Source: Bipolaris cookei
Lineage: Eukaryota > Ascomycota > Dothideomycetes > Pleosporales > Pleosporaceae
Reading direction: 5' to 3'
Length of the DNA stretch: 64,000 bases
Assembly (NCBI GenBank): GCA_002286855.1
Contig: NRSV01000043.1
Coordinates: forward strand, 124,001-188,000
Both the position numbers and the translations under genes were made by a program. Under the pieces are notes generated by a model, which was given only the letters and a program-made list of their open reading frames with translations, was not told where the DNA came from and did not search any database. This document shows, one piece after another, positions 10,858 to 21,614 of the stretch; position 1 is the stretch's first letter; each line of letters begins with the position of its first letter.

Positions 10858-13800
10858 TCACACAGCATAAGGATCAAACCGATCCTCACCCTCTTTTTTA
10901 AACTCCACCCGGGGAACCCTTTTCCTCATAGCCACAATATCCTCCTCCCTCTCTTGAACACGATAAACAGCCATCAACAACCGCGCCGTAGCCACCACCT
11001 CCAGTCTTTCACTCTCAACCCCCCTTTTCCACGCCGCCTGCTCCAGAATCTTAAGACAGAATTTCTCTACCTCCCCATCTTCCCAATCTTGAACTTAGCA
11101 CACGGATAGCCGTGTATGCTGTATATCCAGTCAGGAAGCTGCGACGGTATCGTTGCGAGTAACTGGCGAACCAGGGTTTCAGCGTCTTTTCATCGCCCGG
11201 ACATGAAGTACGTTTTGCCGAGATTCGACTGCGTCATTGCAGTGCCGACATGGGATTCGCCCAGTGCCCTTTTCACGACGGGGAGGATGGCTTCGAGGGT
11301 GGCTACGGCTTTTTCTGATTGTCCTAGTGCGGCGTGAACTTTTGATAGGTCGTTTGTGGACCAGAGGGTGTATGCGTGTTCTTCGTATAGTATCTCGCGT
11401 TGTGCTTTGAGGACATTTTCGACTAGGCGCTGGGAAGCGAGTAGTTGGCGCTTGCTTGTGCAGAGGAGCAGGCTGAGTTCGTTGCGTGTCATGAGGGTTT
11501 CTAGGTTGAGCATGTCGAAGAAGCGCTTTTAGAGTCGGAGTACCCACACGAGTAACTTGTGGCTCTTTTTGACTTCGCCGAGAGGGAAGTAGGTTCGAGC
11601 TAGATTGAACATGGCGCTGAGAGTCTGTGGATCTTTGGGCCCAAGGTGCTTTCTTAGTCCGTCAACTGCTCGCTCGCCAGTCATCTTGGGCATGTGCCTC
11701 TCTCCAGCAAGCCACAGGGTGAGCGTGATGTTGTTTATAGCGAGGTAGTATGGTACATGAATTGATCTCCGCGTTGGCCAAGTTGTCCAGTCCCGAATAT
11801 GCGGACGGCTCCGGCGTAATGCATCCAGGTCGCGCTTCTGAACGTCAATAGCAGTTCTAATCTCAAAGAGGTTCCACAGAGTGCGCCCATAGCTGCGCTT
11901 GGCGCGGATCGTGTCGACACGGTGTTTTCCCAGCAGCCCTTGCCGGATCCGAATCACACTCTTTTGTAAGCGATGTTTAGAATTTCACTGCCCTTGCTCG
12001 GCATAAACCCAAGCAAATCTCTCCATTTGCGATGCACTTTTCAGCGTCTCGGTTTTGCGCAGCTGCTCCGAGTTGTGTAATTGCAGACATGAATGAATGT
12101 GCGGCAGAAGCAGTGCTCGGAATTGCTTGCCAGAAGTTTCCAGGCTTGATAAGATGCAGTGGGCTAGGATTGCCATTGTACATCTCAGCTACCGTATTTG
12201 CTCTAGACCGCTGAGCGTGTCTCTTGCACAGTTGTGAAGTACTTGGTGCATAGTACTTAGGCCCTTGTCATACTCGATGATTGAATGATCACACAAGACG
12301 CCGATTGGTCGTAGAAACCGCGCTTGTACCCCATCATTCCAGATTGGCTGTAAGATGTCTAGGTGGTGTGTGACTGTACCTTTTGTAGATTGGAAATCCT
12401 CCCATGATCTCTGGAAATGTGCTCGGGTATGGTCTTGTGATGCATAAAGACGAAAGTATGCATCAAGTTCATTGCATCCTCGTGTTCAATAGATTCTCGG
12501 GTTGCATTTTTTTGGAAAAGAATTTCCCGTGTCGCAATGATGTTGATTTCGTCAACGATGTTGCGACGAATCGTTGCTTCAGCGTGTGCAATTGCGAGCG
12601 TCAAGTAACCCAACTCTATAGCATTCCCTTTGCGAGATCCAATTTCGCAGAACCCACAGGCTGGGATTGTTGTCTTGGATCAGAAAAAGCAGCCTTCAGA
12701 AGCAGACTTATGGCTTCTTCGGGTTCCAGGCTTCGAAAACGGATATGCCCAGCGGTAGCATACTCGATGACATGTCCGTTACCTTCACTGGGATAGCAAG
12801 CTGAGACATCCATGTCCACATCATCTGCGTTGTCCAGTATCAGAAGCCATGGTTATTTGCAGTGGGATAGCCAATGGATGGCCGAGGCCATCGTTGATCC
12901 TCGTCCTACTTAGGCGCCGATAGAAACAAATCCTGACTCGACATTTTCCTAACTGCTAGCATCAACCCAGAATACTGCCCAATATCTGGTGGCCGATATT
13001 CAGCAAATTTCTTAGACTACGAGGTATCTTATGGGTCGACGTACCTATGCTTATTTTCCACTACATACGTTAGACAGAACTGAGTCTTACCTGAACCGCC
13101 CAAGCCATAAATTACCAACACATCTGGCGTACTGTCTCATTCTGTCCGATGGCGGCTAGCATATCCTTGACATTCTTGGCATATTTCTGTCTACTGGTGA
13201 AATAAGGGCTCGGTTTTCGGGGAATAAAACACCATTCGTTGAATAAGGGAATAGTTGTATTGATCTGAGATAATTGACGCCGAGAAAACAGCAATTCTTC
13301 GACTTGGTGCTGTCGTTTCTGATCCATGAGTTGCGTATTCATCTTGTACCTCGATACGATCAATTTGAGTGCTTCTCGGATGTAACGAGACAATGCCTCA
13401 AGAATTGGCTGGAATCTGCGGTCAAAGGTGCTGGCAAATTTAGCCATTGCAGAATGCGTTGCTGTGATGCCGCACTTTTCAACGCTATCCCATGCCAGCG
13501 GAGCAGCTGAGTCCGCATCAACGATAAAGGTCATTCTGAATCCATAGTTTGTTTTCAGATCTTCCCAGAAGTTGTAAATCGAAAAGCTTTTCATAAATGG
13601 CGCGAACTGGTCATTGATCTCGTTCAGCATTTCTGAACCCCTTCGTAGGCTGAGAGTGAAGTGGCTTGTCACCAGCGATTGGTCGCTTTGCAGTAGCAAG
13701 GCTTCGTCACTGAAACCATTGTGAGAAGTTCCCAGGAATATAATACTATATGTACAAGTGTATATGGACCGCAGATGCTCGACAGATTTGCCCTCTCGTG

Positions 13801-14258
13801 AACTAGAAAATGCTAGGGCCCGTTTTGCCAGAAGACATCCAAAACTGTGACAGAGGAAGATGATAAGTCGGTCAAAGGCATGGTACAGTTGGCGATCTGT
13901 ATATAGTTCGGCTACTAGATTGTTGGCGTAAGCAAGTGTGTTGTTCGCGGAACTAATACCCGGGGATGTGAAAATTTCGGGTTTGTAGCTGTAGAACAAT
14001 GCTCGGAAACCATGTAGCCTTTTCGGTAGGAGATTCCAAAGCCATAAGACCTTAGATATTGGATCTGTCCAAGTTTGATGTTCGTCTTCCTGGAGGCCAT
14101 ATATTGCAACAATACTGATAGGGTTAGTACTGACGTGGCTGCATGTTCGTTGTGATTATAAAAAACTTACTCAACGGTAGTGTTACAAGTGAAAAGAAGG
14201 ACTCTCTCCCTGATGAGGTACGGGAGGTTGAGGGCCACCCGACGTCCGCGCCAGAGGG
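10858..14258 (-). pseudogene. Decayed NLR-like gene: SesB hydrolase - NB-ARC - TPR
   Basis: Relic of a fungal STAND/NLR-type immune or incompatibility receptor. Read on the minus strand, coding similarity runs nearly end to end in shifting frames. From 14258 to about 13200 is a SesB-like alpha/beta hydrolase; a phase-keeping intron 14115-14170 gives NTTV-DIVAIYGL, and the nucleophile elbow is CHSFG. Near 13130 a frame change precedes the P-loop IYGLGGSGKTQFCLTYV. Then come WVDASS, Walker B WLLILDNADD (about 12850-12820) and an LGYLTLAIAHA helix region. The winged-helix-like MHQVLHNCARD lies near 12230. From about 12100 to 10858 are TPR / kinesin-light-chain-like repeats. In-frame stops sit at 12949-12951, 12910-12912 and 12853-12855, with further stops and shifts near 12630, 12360, 11990, 11525, 11200 and 11090. 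No usable ATG is seen at the 5' end. Confidence 0.85.
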
Positions 14259-14982
14259 TAATGATCACCGCGGGGTGTTGATCACGTGATTGATATCATG
14301 CCAAGACCATGTGTTCCGCGCTAGTATGTGATGCCACACCCCAAGCGAGGTAATGGCATCAAGGATATCAAGAGCAACAAGGAGTATTCTGTGAGGACAG
14401 TGATGCCAGGACTGGAAGCAATGAGGATGTAGGGATGGATAGATTTCATTATTACCCTCGTTGTGGCCAACTCAAATTGTATTTTCTTACTAGTTACTTT
14501 ACTCAACACGATTGTTACCGTACCTGTTAGTCTATATCGAATGTAGATTAGTAGTTTGTCAAAACCCCCAGTTACATCCATAACTCTTTTCCACTACGAA
14601 TCACCAGACAACACTCACGGAACACTAGCGTAAAGCTCACTGGCCCTAGTAAGGACCTGGACAGAAGTATAGATCCGAACCCCGTGTAACAGGTAGAGTT
14701 GTGATCGTTCTGTTGTAAAGGGGTTGTTTCAGCGATTTGTATTATTTCCATGGCGCCATGAGTAAGCTGCCTACACACCCAAACTGAACGAACTATGGAG
14801 AAATGCCATCTAGCAGGCGGCACCGGGGTAAGCATAGCCTCAAATTTGCTTCGCTCACCACACACGAGATGATCCGGCTCCTCGAAGGATCACCATGGGT
14901 GTCAGCTTGAAACGCCAGGGTTCTGTATATGTATATGCTCATGCTCATTGGCTAAGGAAGCAGTGGGCTGCATCGTCATTTA
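14259..14982. other. Intergenic region 5' of the transposon
   Basis: About 0.7 kb between the NLR relic and the pogo-like element. Small ORFs only; nothing recognised. It ends in the TA dinucleotide at 14981-14982 that borders the transposon. Confidence 0.6.
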
Positions 14983-17064
14983 CCGTGCCCCACCACTTCG
15001 TGCTCGCAACCACCAGAACGTTAGCACCTCATATCTCCGCCACCATGACTAAGATTGAGGCTGCGCTTGCAGCTATTAATGACCTAAGGCCTGCAGAAAC
15101 TTTTACGTATACTGAAATTGCAAAAAATAAATAATGGGGTTGTTCGATCTACGCTCGCCCGAAGACACCAAGGTCGCTGCGCCTCACCCACAATAGGCAA
15201 CCAGAAACGACAACTCCTTCACCTACACCAAGAGCAGGCCTTAATAGCTTATATCAATCGGCTGATAGAGAGAGGCCTACCACCTACTCAGTCAATGATA
15301 CGCAATTTTGCGTCGCAGATCGCCAAGAGAGAGGTTGGAGTACACTGGGCTAGTCGCTTTGTTCAGCGCTATCCTGATCAGCTTATCTCAAAGTGGACAG
15401 TAAGCATGGATAACTGTCGCCACAAAGCTGACTCTAGGAGTAAGTACAGCCTTTACTTCAGCCTCCTACGCAATAAAATCGATCAATATCACGTCGAGGC
15501 GCGTCATATCTACAATATGGACGAGAAGGGCTTCATGCTTGGTGTAGTAAATCACTCGAGGAGGATCTTTAGTAGAGCCTCATATGAGGATAGAAGAAGG
15601 AGGAGTACTATACAGGATGGCTCGCGCGAGTGGATAACGCTGCTGGCCTGCATCTGCGCTGATGGATCTTGCCTCGAGCCTGCCCTCATCTATCAGTCAG
15701 CCTCAGAATCGATACAGGACACCTGGTTGCAGGCTCTCGATCCAGATACATACCAAATTCGAGTATCCTCCTCACCTTCTGGATGGACAAACAATGAGAT
15801 AGGCCTCGCGTGACTTCAACAGGTGTTCGATCGCAGTACAAGGGCGAAGGCTCGCTCCTCCTATCGATTACTTATCCTTGACGGCCATGGATCTCATTTA
15901 ACAATGAATTTTATTGAATACTGTGATCATAATAAGATCCTCCTCGCAGTATATCCTCCTCACTCAACACATACGCTACAGTCTCTCGACGTCAGCATGT
16001 TCAAGCCTCTCTCAACAGCGTACTCAGATGAGGTTTCTGCCTTCATAGATAGGAGCCAAGGCCTTACTTCAATGAGTAAGAGAGACTTCTTTACTCTCTT
16101 CCACCAATCCTGGCAGGTCTCCTTCACGGAAACGACAATCCTGAACGCCTTTAAGGCTACAGGGATATCGCCTCTTAACCCAGAAGTAATCCTTCAGCGC
16201 TTTGCTATACCTGACCCTACTAGTGACAGTGACTCCTCAGCTCTTAGTGCCCCTGACTGGAGGAAGACGGAGCGTCTGCTACGTAAGGTAGTCGCTGATC
16301 AAGGTGATAGTCAGTTCAAAAAGCTAAGTCAGCCTATCCACTCATGTTCAGTTCAAAACAGTCTCCTGAAGGAGGAAGTAAGGAAGCTGAGGGAGGCTCT
16401 AGTCAGCGAGAGAACACGCAGGAAACAAGACAAGCCTCTACCCATACAGGAGGCTAAGGAGTATCATGGTGGAGCTGTATTCGGGTCTCCAAGGAAGATG
16501 CAGCAGGCGCGCGATTGCCTGCATCTCCAGGAGGAGGAGCTACGACTTCAAAAAGCTGATACGATGAGGCAACGTGGGAGATGAAGCAGGCGAGGGCGAG
16601 GGAGAAGGATCAGAGGCGCCAGACGAGACTTAAAGTGAGCTTAATGAGGCAGAAGGAGAAGGAGGAGAAGGCTATTGAAAAGGCCTCAGGGATCGCGGCT
16701 CGCAAGACTGCAAAACAACTTCAAAAAGCTCTCAAAACTTCCCAAAATGGTAAGAGAAAGAAATTTAAAGCTTCTACAAAGGCTATTCGAAAAAAGAGGC
16801 CTATTGCGAGGCCTCAAGGTAGTGAGGAGCCTCAGGGAGGTGCTACAGGCTCACCACCTCCAACTTCGCGTCGCCGCCGCGCGATTAGAACTCCATCTCG
16901 ATTTCTGTAGCTATATATATATGTACCAAAGCCTATTGATCTCACCACCTGTAAAATATCGCGATAATAGTTTTTGGTGTGGCTCTACAGCCTCATTTTT
17001 GAGGTAGTTTTGGTTAGGCCGTGAGCGCACGAAGTGGTTGCGAGCACGAAGTGGTGGGGCACGG
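14983..17064 (+). mobile_element. Pogo/Fot1-like (Tc1/mariner superfamily) DNA transposon
   Basis: A complete-length element of 2082 bp. It is bounded by perfect 31-bp terminal inverted repeats (14983-15013 and 17034-17064, outer end CCGTGCCCCACCACTTCGTG). TA dinucleotides (14981-14982 and 17065-17066) flank it, as expected for the TA target-site duplication. A shorter imperfect copy of the repeat's inner part (GCGCACGAAGTGG) lies just inside the right end near 17025. The internal transposase is broken (separate entry), so the copy is non-autonomous, although the ends look mobilisable. Confidence 0.92.
15045..16910 (+). pseudogene. Broken pogo-like DDE transposase
   Basis: Transposase of the CENP-B/pogo type. 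The N-terminus (from ATG 15045) has the helix-turn-helix start ..FTYTEIAKK. Around 15117-15133 an indel in an A-rich run breaks the frame before STLARRHQG. The DDE_1 core follows: YNMDEKGFMLG (first Asp), then LLILDGHGSH (second Asp) and LQSLDVSMFKPL (third Asp). At 15811-15813 a TGA stands where related proteins have Trp in GLAWLQQVFD. Around 16580 a further frame change precedes a Lys/Arg-rich coiled C-terminus ending TPSRFL. The three lesions make the gene non-functional as it stands. Apart from them coding sequence is continuous, so decay is recent. Confidence 0.88.
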
Positions 17065-17066
17065 TA

Positions 17067-17880
17067 TTTAGCGTCTTGCCAAGACAAGGCAGATAGAAAC
17101 CTAACGTCAGCGCCGTAGCTAGTATGCCTGATGTCAGATGTAAGCTGCTATAAGTTACTGTGAGTTGATAGATTCCGGGTGTGCTCTAAGTACCTGGATT
17201 CTGTCAGCAGCCAATCAAATTAGGAACTCAAGCCACCCCAGCCAAGCTGACACAGCAAGGGTTTAAGCCACCTAATAAAGGGGCAGAATCATCCCACATT
17301 TGATCAGACAGAGAAAACATCACAATCATATACAATCATATTATTTATCTTACATATTACCATCCTTAAGAACCCATCACAATCTGACACCTGACTACTA
17401 GGCTACGAGCCTCACCTTCATTTAGATAGCCCCCTCGCCTCGATCTACACCAAATTGAATGTAACTACGTAGATACTTGTAAGCCTCACCAGCTTACACG
17501 TCTTATATAGCTTTAGGGCTGAAACAGAATGTTATAATATAATAATAACAATAATAGTATGCCTGACGACCAACACAGCCTATTTTGTCAAACCCCAAAT
17601 CACAAGATACTGAGTGAAGAAGAGGAAGATGAAGATGAAGATGAAGAAGATTATCATTATCAAGTATACTATTAGGCGGCTTCCACCCACCTTATCAACA
17701 CTATCATGCGGCTTTGCTACTAGAGTTTACACGCAATTTCTCGCCACACTTGCGCACCCGCCCTGGACGAAAGTATTAAGGCACAATATCTACATGCCAT
17801 TGGATTGAGAAGAGTGAACACCGTTTGATATATACGTTCAGCCTAGCGGTACTACTACCGATTCCCTCTACCAAAACAAG
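17067..17880. other. Intergenic region with short acidic repeat ORF
   Basis: About 0.8 kb. At 17615-17650 there is a GAAGATGAAGAT-type purine tract. One short ORF (ATG 17559, 38 codons) reads as Glu/Asp repeats and ends QVYY; I do not consider it a supported gene. The AT-rich segment 17270-17540 could be an old repeat, but no paired repeat is present in the window. Confidence 0.4.
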
Positions 17881-18882
17881 CAGCTTTTGCGATTCAACAC
17901 CCTACCAGCGGAGCTTCGGTTTCAGGTTCTTACCTTTTGCTCTGCGTCTAATCTCTTTCAGCTTATGAGAGTGTCTTCTAGTCTCCGAAAAGAAGCGTGT
18001 AAGCTCTTTTGGGCTTATCCAGACACGTACTTTGTTATCGAGGCACATTGGCTCATTGATGGTGGCTACGCTGGCTACACTAGCAATGATTTGGTCTTTC
18101 TAGCCAAGGTGCAGAATATACAAATTGATTATGATGTTGGAGTACGGGACAAGATCTGCCTATTGTGCGATGGAATTGAGGAAGTCCGGCAAGATCGGAT
18201 CGGACACTTCTGGAAGGTGTTTTGAAAGAGGTGTCCAAGGGCAAAGAGAGTGATTGTTAACCAGACTTGGATGTCGCTGCCAACAAGAAAAGAGAGGTAT
18301 TGTGTTTCAAAGGCACTGCAGTACCTAATTCGATCGTCACCACCTGGGATTCTAACATCCGCATTTATTGCCGGGGAAATCAGCGTTCCAGCAGATGTAG
18401 GCGCAAGTGGACCATTTATGCAGAAGTGGTAAAGAGCAGTATACCAACTGTGTTTGGATGGTTCATGGAACAAGACAAAGCTAGGGCAAGACTGGAAGGC
18501 AGTCCTTGTGCCGGCAAAGCAATTTTTAGGCTCGGTAGGACGCTTTTACGAACTCCAGTATAGAGGCTCACTTCCTTTTTTTTTGGAAGATTTTGGGCTG
18601 TGGCCTATTGTAGTAGATGCTTTGGATCGCTGTCATTTTGATGAGGGCAGAAACCGGCCGTTCCATTGTCCATTAGCTAGGTGCGATGGGTATTTTCAGG
18701 AGGCAGAGGAGTCGACGATGCATGCGGCAGAGTTTCACAATTCTGAGTTGATAGAAGATCACTGTATCAAACTACTTCCACAGGGTATGCAAGGCGAGTT
18801 TGAGGATCGCATGGTGAAGCTAGTAGAGAAGAAAGATAAAATTAATCAAGGGGCTACAAAGATACACGATGAGTGGGGATAG
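17881..18882 (+). pseudogene. F-box-like / C2H2-tailed protein, broken by two stops
   Basis: One reading frame runs from about 17881 to the stop at 18880-18882, interrupted by TGA at 18223-18225 and TAA at 18430-18432. The start resembles a fungal F-box: FNTLPAELRFQVLTFCSAS, then LRKEACKLFWAYPDTYFV. The C-terminus has a C2H2-like spacing (CPLARCDGYFQE.., MHAAEFH). No in-frame ATG precedes the F-box region; the first usable codon there is TTG. Short introns that would skip the stops are not possible (under 35 bp). CGA to TGA and CAA to TAA changes would explain both stops. This large lineage-expanded family is common in Pleosporales; a role in ubiquitin ligation is only inferred. Confidence 0.65.
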
Positions 18883-19399
18883 AGGAGAGCAGAAACAGAA
18901 AAAGGAGATGAAGCGTATGTGACAGCAGCAGTTAAGCAGCGATCCAGCATGGGAGACAGGAGCAGAGTATTATAGACTAGAAAAAAAATTATTAAAGAAT
19001 TAAGGTAAAAAAACGATGTAGGGAAGAATTGTGTTAGCAAGCTAAGATTACGCCGGCCTTTCTGCCGACCTTTCACTTTAAGACAACAGAGCTAGTTGCA
19101 CGGTGTATACAGCGTGCAGGTAAGCAGAGGTGGCAAGTAACTATAATTCATTGCTATCTCTCTTCTACATTCAGACATCTTGCTAACACTAAGCGCTGGC
19201 TAGCTAATAAAGTCTATTTAACAATTAGTTGACTTCTATATTGCACCAGAGTATGAAAGTCAGCTAATGTGCGCAGTACCCTTCTTCTTCTCCTCCTCCT
19301 CCTCTTCCTCCTCACCTCTCCTCTCTTCTCCTCATCTCTTCTCTCTTCTCCTCTTTTTATCTCTCTTCTTCTCTTCTTATCTCCCCTTCCCCTACCCCT
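18883..19399. other. Intergenic region
   Basis: About 0.5 kb between the F-box relic and the first WSC gene. Apart from the polypyrimidine tract listed separately nothing is seen. Confidence 0.6.
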
Positions 19400-19400
19400 C
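19279..19400 (+). repeat. Polypyrimidine (CTT/CTC) tract
   Basis: About 120 bp of almost pure C and T on the plus strand (runs of CTTCTT, CCTCCT and TCTTCTC). It abuts the stop codon of the WSC gene and is therefore purine-rich in that gene's 3' untranslated region. It is a low-complexity tract without a fixed unit. Confidence 0.85.
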
Positions 19401-20389
19401 TAATACTCGTACGTAAATATCCTTGTCTTGCCAATACCTCCACATGCATATATGTCGCCACCACATTTAACCCTGCACTGCTCGACATTAACCTCAGTCA
19501 AGCCCGTATTGAGGGAATCACCGCAGTAGCAGCTGTGGCTATCGGAAAGGCCAAAGAACTTTGAGCCGCGGCAGATATGCTTGCACTTGTGGGCTGTCAT
19601 TTCCATGTCTTTGATGTAGAAGTCGGTGAGGGCGCGCTTGGAGGTGGTGATATAGCAGTTTAGGATTTTGAAGGAAGAAGACTTGTAGGGCTTTAGTTGG
19701 TCTTCGAGGTCTCTTTCCTTGGCGAGGTGGTTTTCCTCTTTTGTTTGGCAGGTTTGTTTTTCGGTTTCGAGGTCGGTATTCAATTGTTGCTCGCGTGCGG
19801 ATGCGTCGTCGAGATCCGACCTTAACTGTTGCTCACGCGAAAATGCATTCTCAAGATCAGTCTTCAACGACTGCTCACGTGCTGATGCACTCTCAAAGTC
19901 CGTCTTCAGCTGCTGCTCACGCGCGGCTGCATTGTCGAGATCCGTCTTCAGCTGCGCCTCGCGTGCGGACGCATTTTCAAAGTCCGTTTTCAACTGCTGC
20001 TCACGCGCTGTTGCGAGATTGGCATTGATAGCCAATTGCACAAGACACTGCTCCTTCTCTGCCTCGCACGTAGCGCACGACGCACTTCCTGGTGCATCCG
20101 TAGATAGTGTCTGGTTGAAGCGGATGCCGTTGGTACAGGTACAATCGCAGTTTGGCTTTGCAGCTGAATCAACGCATTGCACAGAAGGTTTGGCACCTGC
20201 CGTTACATTAGCCTTTTTGCTGCATCATCAGAGAATGCAGAGTCATGCACCATTGTCGCATGTGTACGAATTTCCTAGGGAATCGGGCGTTCCGAAGTTG
20301 CGTGGCATGGAACCCATAGCTTGCGGGGCCATGTAGCCATGTGCACTTGCGTATAGCGTGGAAAGGAAGAGGATCTGAGAGGCTTTCAT
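19400..20389 (-). CDS. Secreted coiled-coil WSC-domain protein 1
   Basis: Model: complement join(19400..20196, 20251..20389), 311 aa; the intron (GTGCAT..GGCAG) is phase 1 and rebuilds DNGAKPSV. Order of parts: signal peptide (residues 1-18). Next is a short Cys-rich module (YTC..NG, then NCDCTCTNGIRFNQ, about residues 42-75). A coiled coil of five and a half 14-residue repeats (type AREQQLKTDFENA, residues 109-190) follows. Last is a WSC domain (from LNCYITTS to CGGIGKTRIF) with the usual Cys pattern, including SCYCGDSL. WSC domains bind wall glucan or other carbohydrates. There is no transmembrane helix, unlike yeast Wsc sensors, so a secreted wall-binding protein is inferred. A paralogue lies 1.2 kb upstream in the same orientation. 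Confidence 0.85.
19766..20011 (-). repeat. 42-bp coding minisatellite (14-aa heptad pairs)
   Basis: Five full and one partial 42-bp units inside the WSC 1 gene. Each encodes a 14-residue block with Arg-Glu at positions 3-4 and Leu-Lys-Thr-Asp in the middle, that is, two heptads. Units differ by a few substitutions, so copy number could change by slippage without breaking the coiled coil. Confidence 0.85.
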
Positions 20390-21614
20390 CGTGTGCGGTT
20401 GTTTGGTGATGGAAGGGATTGCTGAAAGGATGGATAGTGAGCAGATGTTATGTAGAGTAGTGTGCTCTTATATGCCTTTTTGGAATTACTTTTACGCGTC
20501 GTTGGCTGATAGTAATCCTTTTGAATCTCAACATGTGTCTGGGTCAAGGTATTGCCTAGACGCCGCGTACTGTTAGTCGCAGCAGCGCATCATGTGCGTA
20601 GAAACCTTTCTCTACCGACAGGTCCGCCTTGCGGCGCAGCATGTAGAGATCTCCATTGCACTAGTAGTTAGTATATGACGCACTGTTGAGTATTCGGTAC
20701 AGTGGTCTGCGTATTTTCGACAAAGGTTCTAGCCCGGGCGCGGTTCAACGGATGGTAGGTAGACAGTGAGCGGGGTTCGGAAGTGCCAATTAAATGGTTC
20801 ATATGCAAGTTAGTAGCTAGTGCGTCTTTTTGCCATGCTATTCATGCCTTTGCATTTGCGGGAAGCTAGCAGGAGTTGATGTTATCTAGAATGCTTTTTC
20901 GAGACTTGGACCTCATCCCATACCTGTATCGGACAATGGTCCTAGTCTCTTTTTTGCTTTCAGAATACTCAAAGATGGTTGATATTCAAGACAAATGCAT
21001 TGGTATAAGCAACTCTAAGTGTTGATGTCTGTGAGAAGTCACTACCTGGATGGCCGGTCTTGCCGAAATGGGCTTAGCATAAACAAGACGTGGCTCAGAT
21101 CTTCTATATTGGTTAATAATCACCACCTGACTTTTATCCATTTGTATTATGATGGAAGTGTATTTGCAGATGCTTGGTGGTGGGGACGTCACTTGAAGTT
21201 TTCTTCCAGCTGCCTAGGGTCGCTTTTGTATAACATTTGGTACTAGATTAGTATGGAAGTGTATTATTGCTATTACTAGTATTGAATGTGTTGAAGTTTG
21301 CAGCAGCACAAGAATATCATTGGCTAATTACAGATTTAGAAGTTGGAGACACCACAGTATCTACTGCGATAGAGTGAGGAACATATTGAATACTACTGTA
21401 AAATATCACGGTTAGTACATAAAAGTGGTGCGATACATGATTCCGCACAGCCTCCTTTCTCCATTTTCCAATCTGCCATATGTTCTCTAACAACAGAGCT
21501 ATAAAACCATGCTATTACGACTCCTCATTCTATACCGCACCCACTCCCCCCCTTTCTTCTCCCACCTCGCTTCAGCCCAGCCACCCCCAACCAAACATTT
21601 CAACTTTGTTAAAC
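20390..21614. other. Intergenic region between the WSC genes
   Basis: About 1.2 kb, promoter side of WSC 1 and 3' side of WSC 2. Small ORFs only. No motif is recognised. Confidence 0.6.

Noticed and set aside
17067..17540. Possible solo LTR next to transposon 1
   Set aside because: AT-rich and LTR-like in feel, but no TG..CA ends with a target duplication or second copy could be identified.
19766..20011. CRISPR-like regular repeats
   Set aside because: Units are contiguous, coding and without spacers; they encode a coiled coil in a eukaryotic gene.
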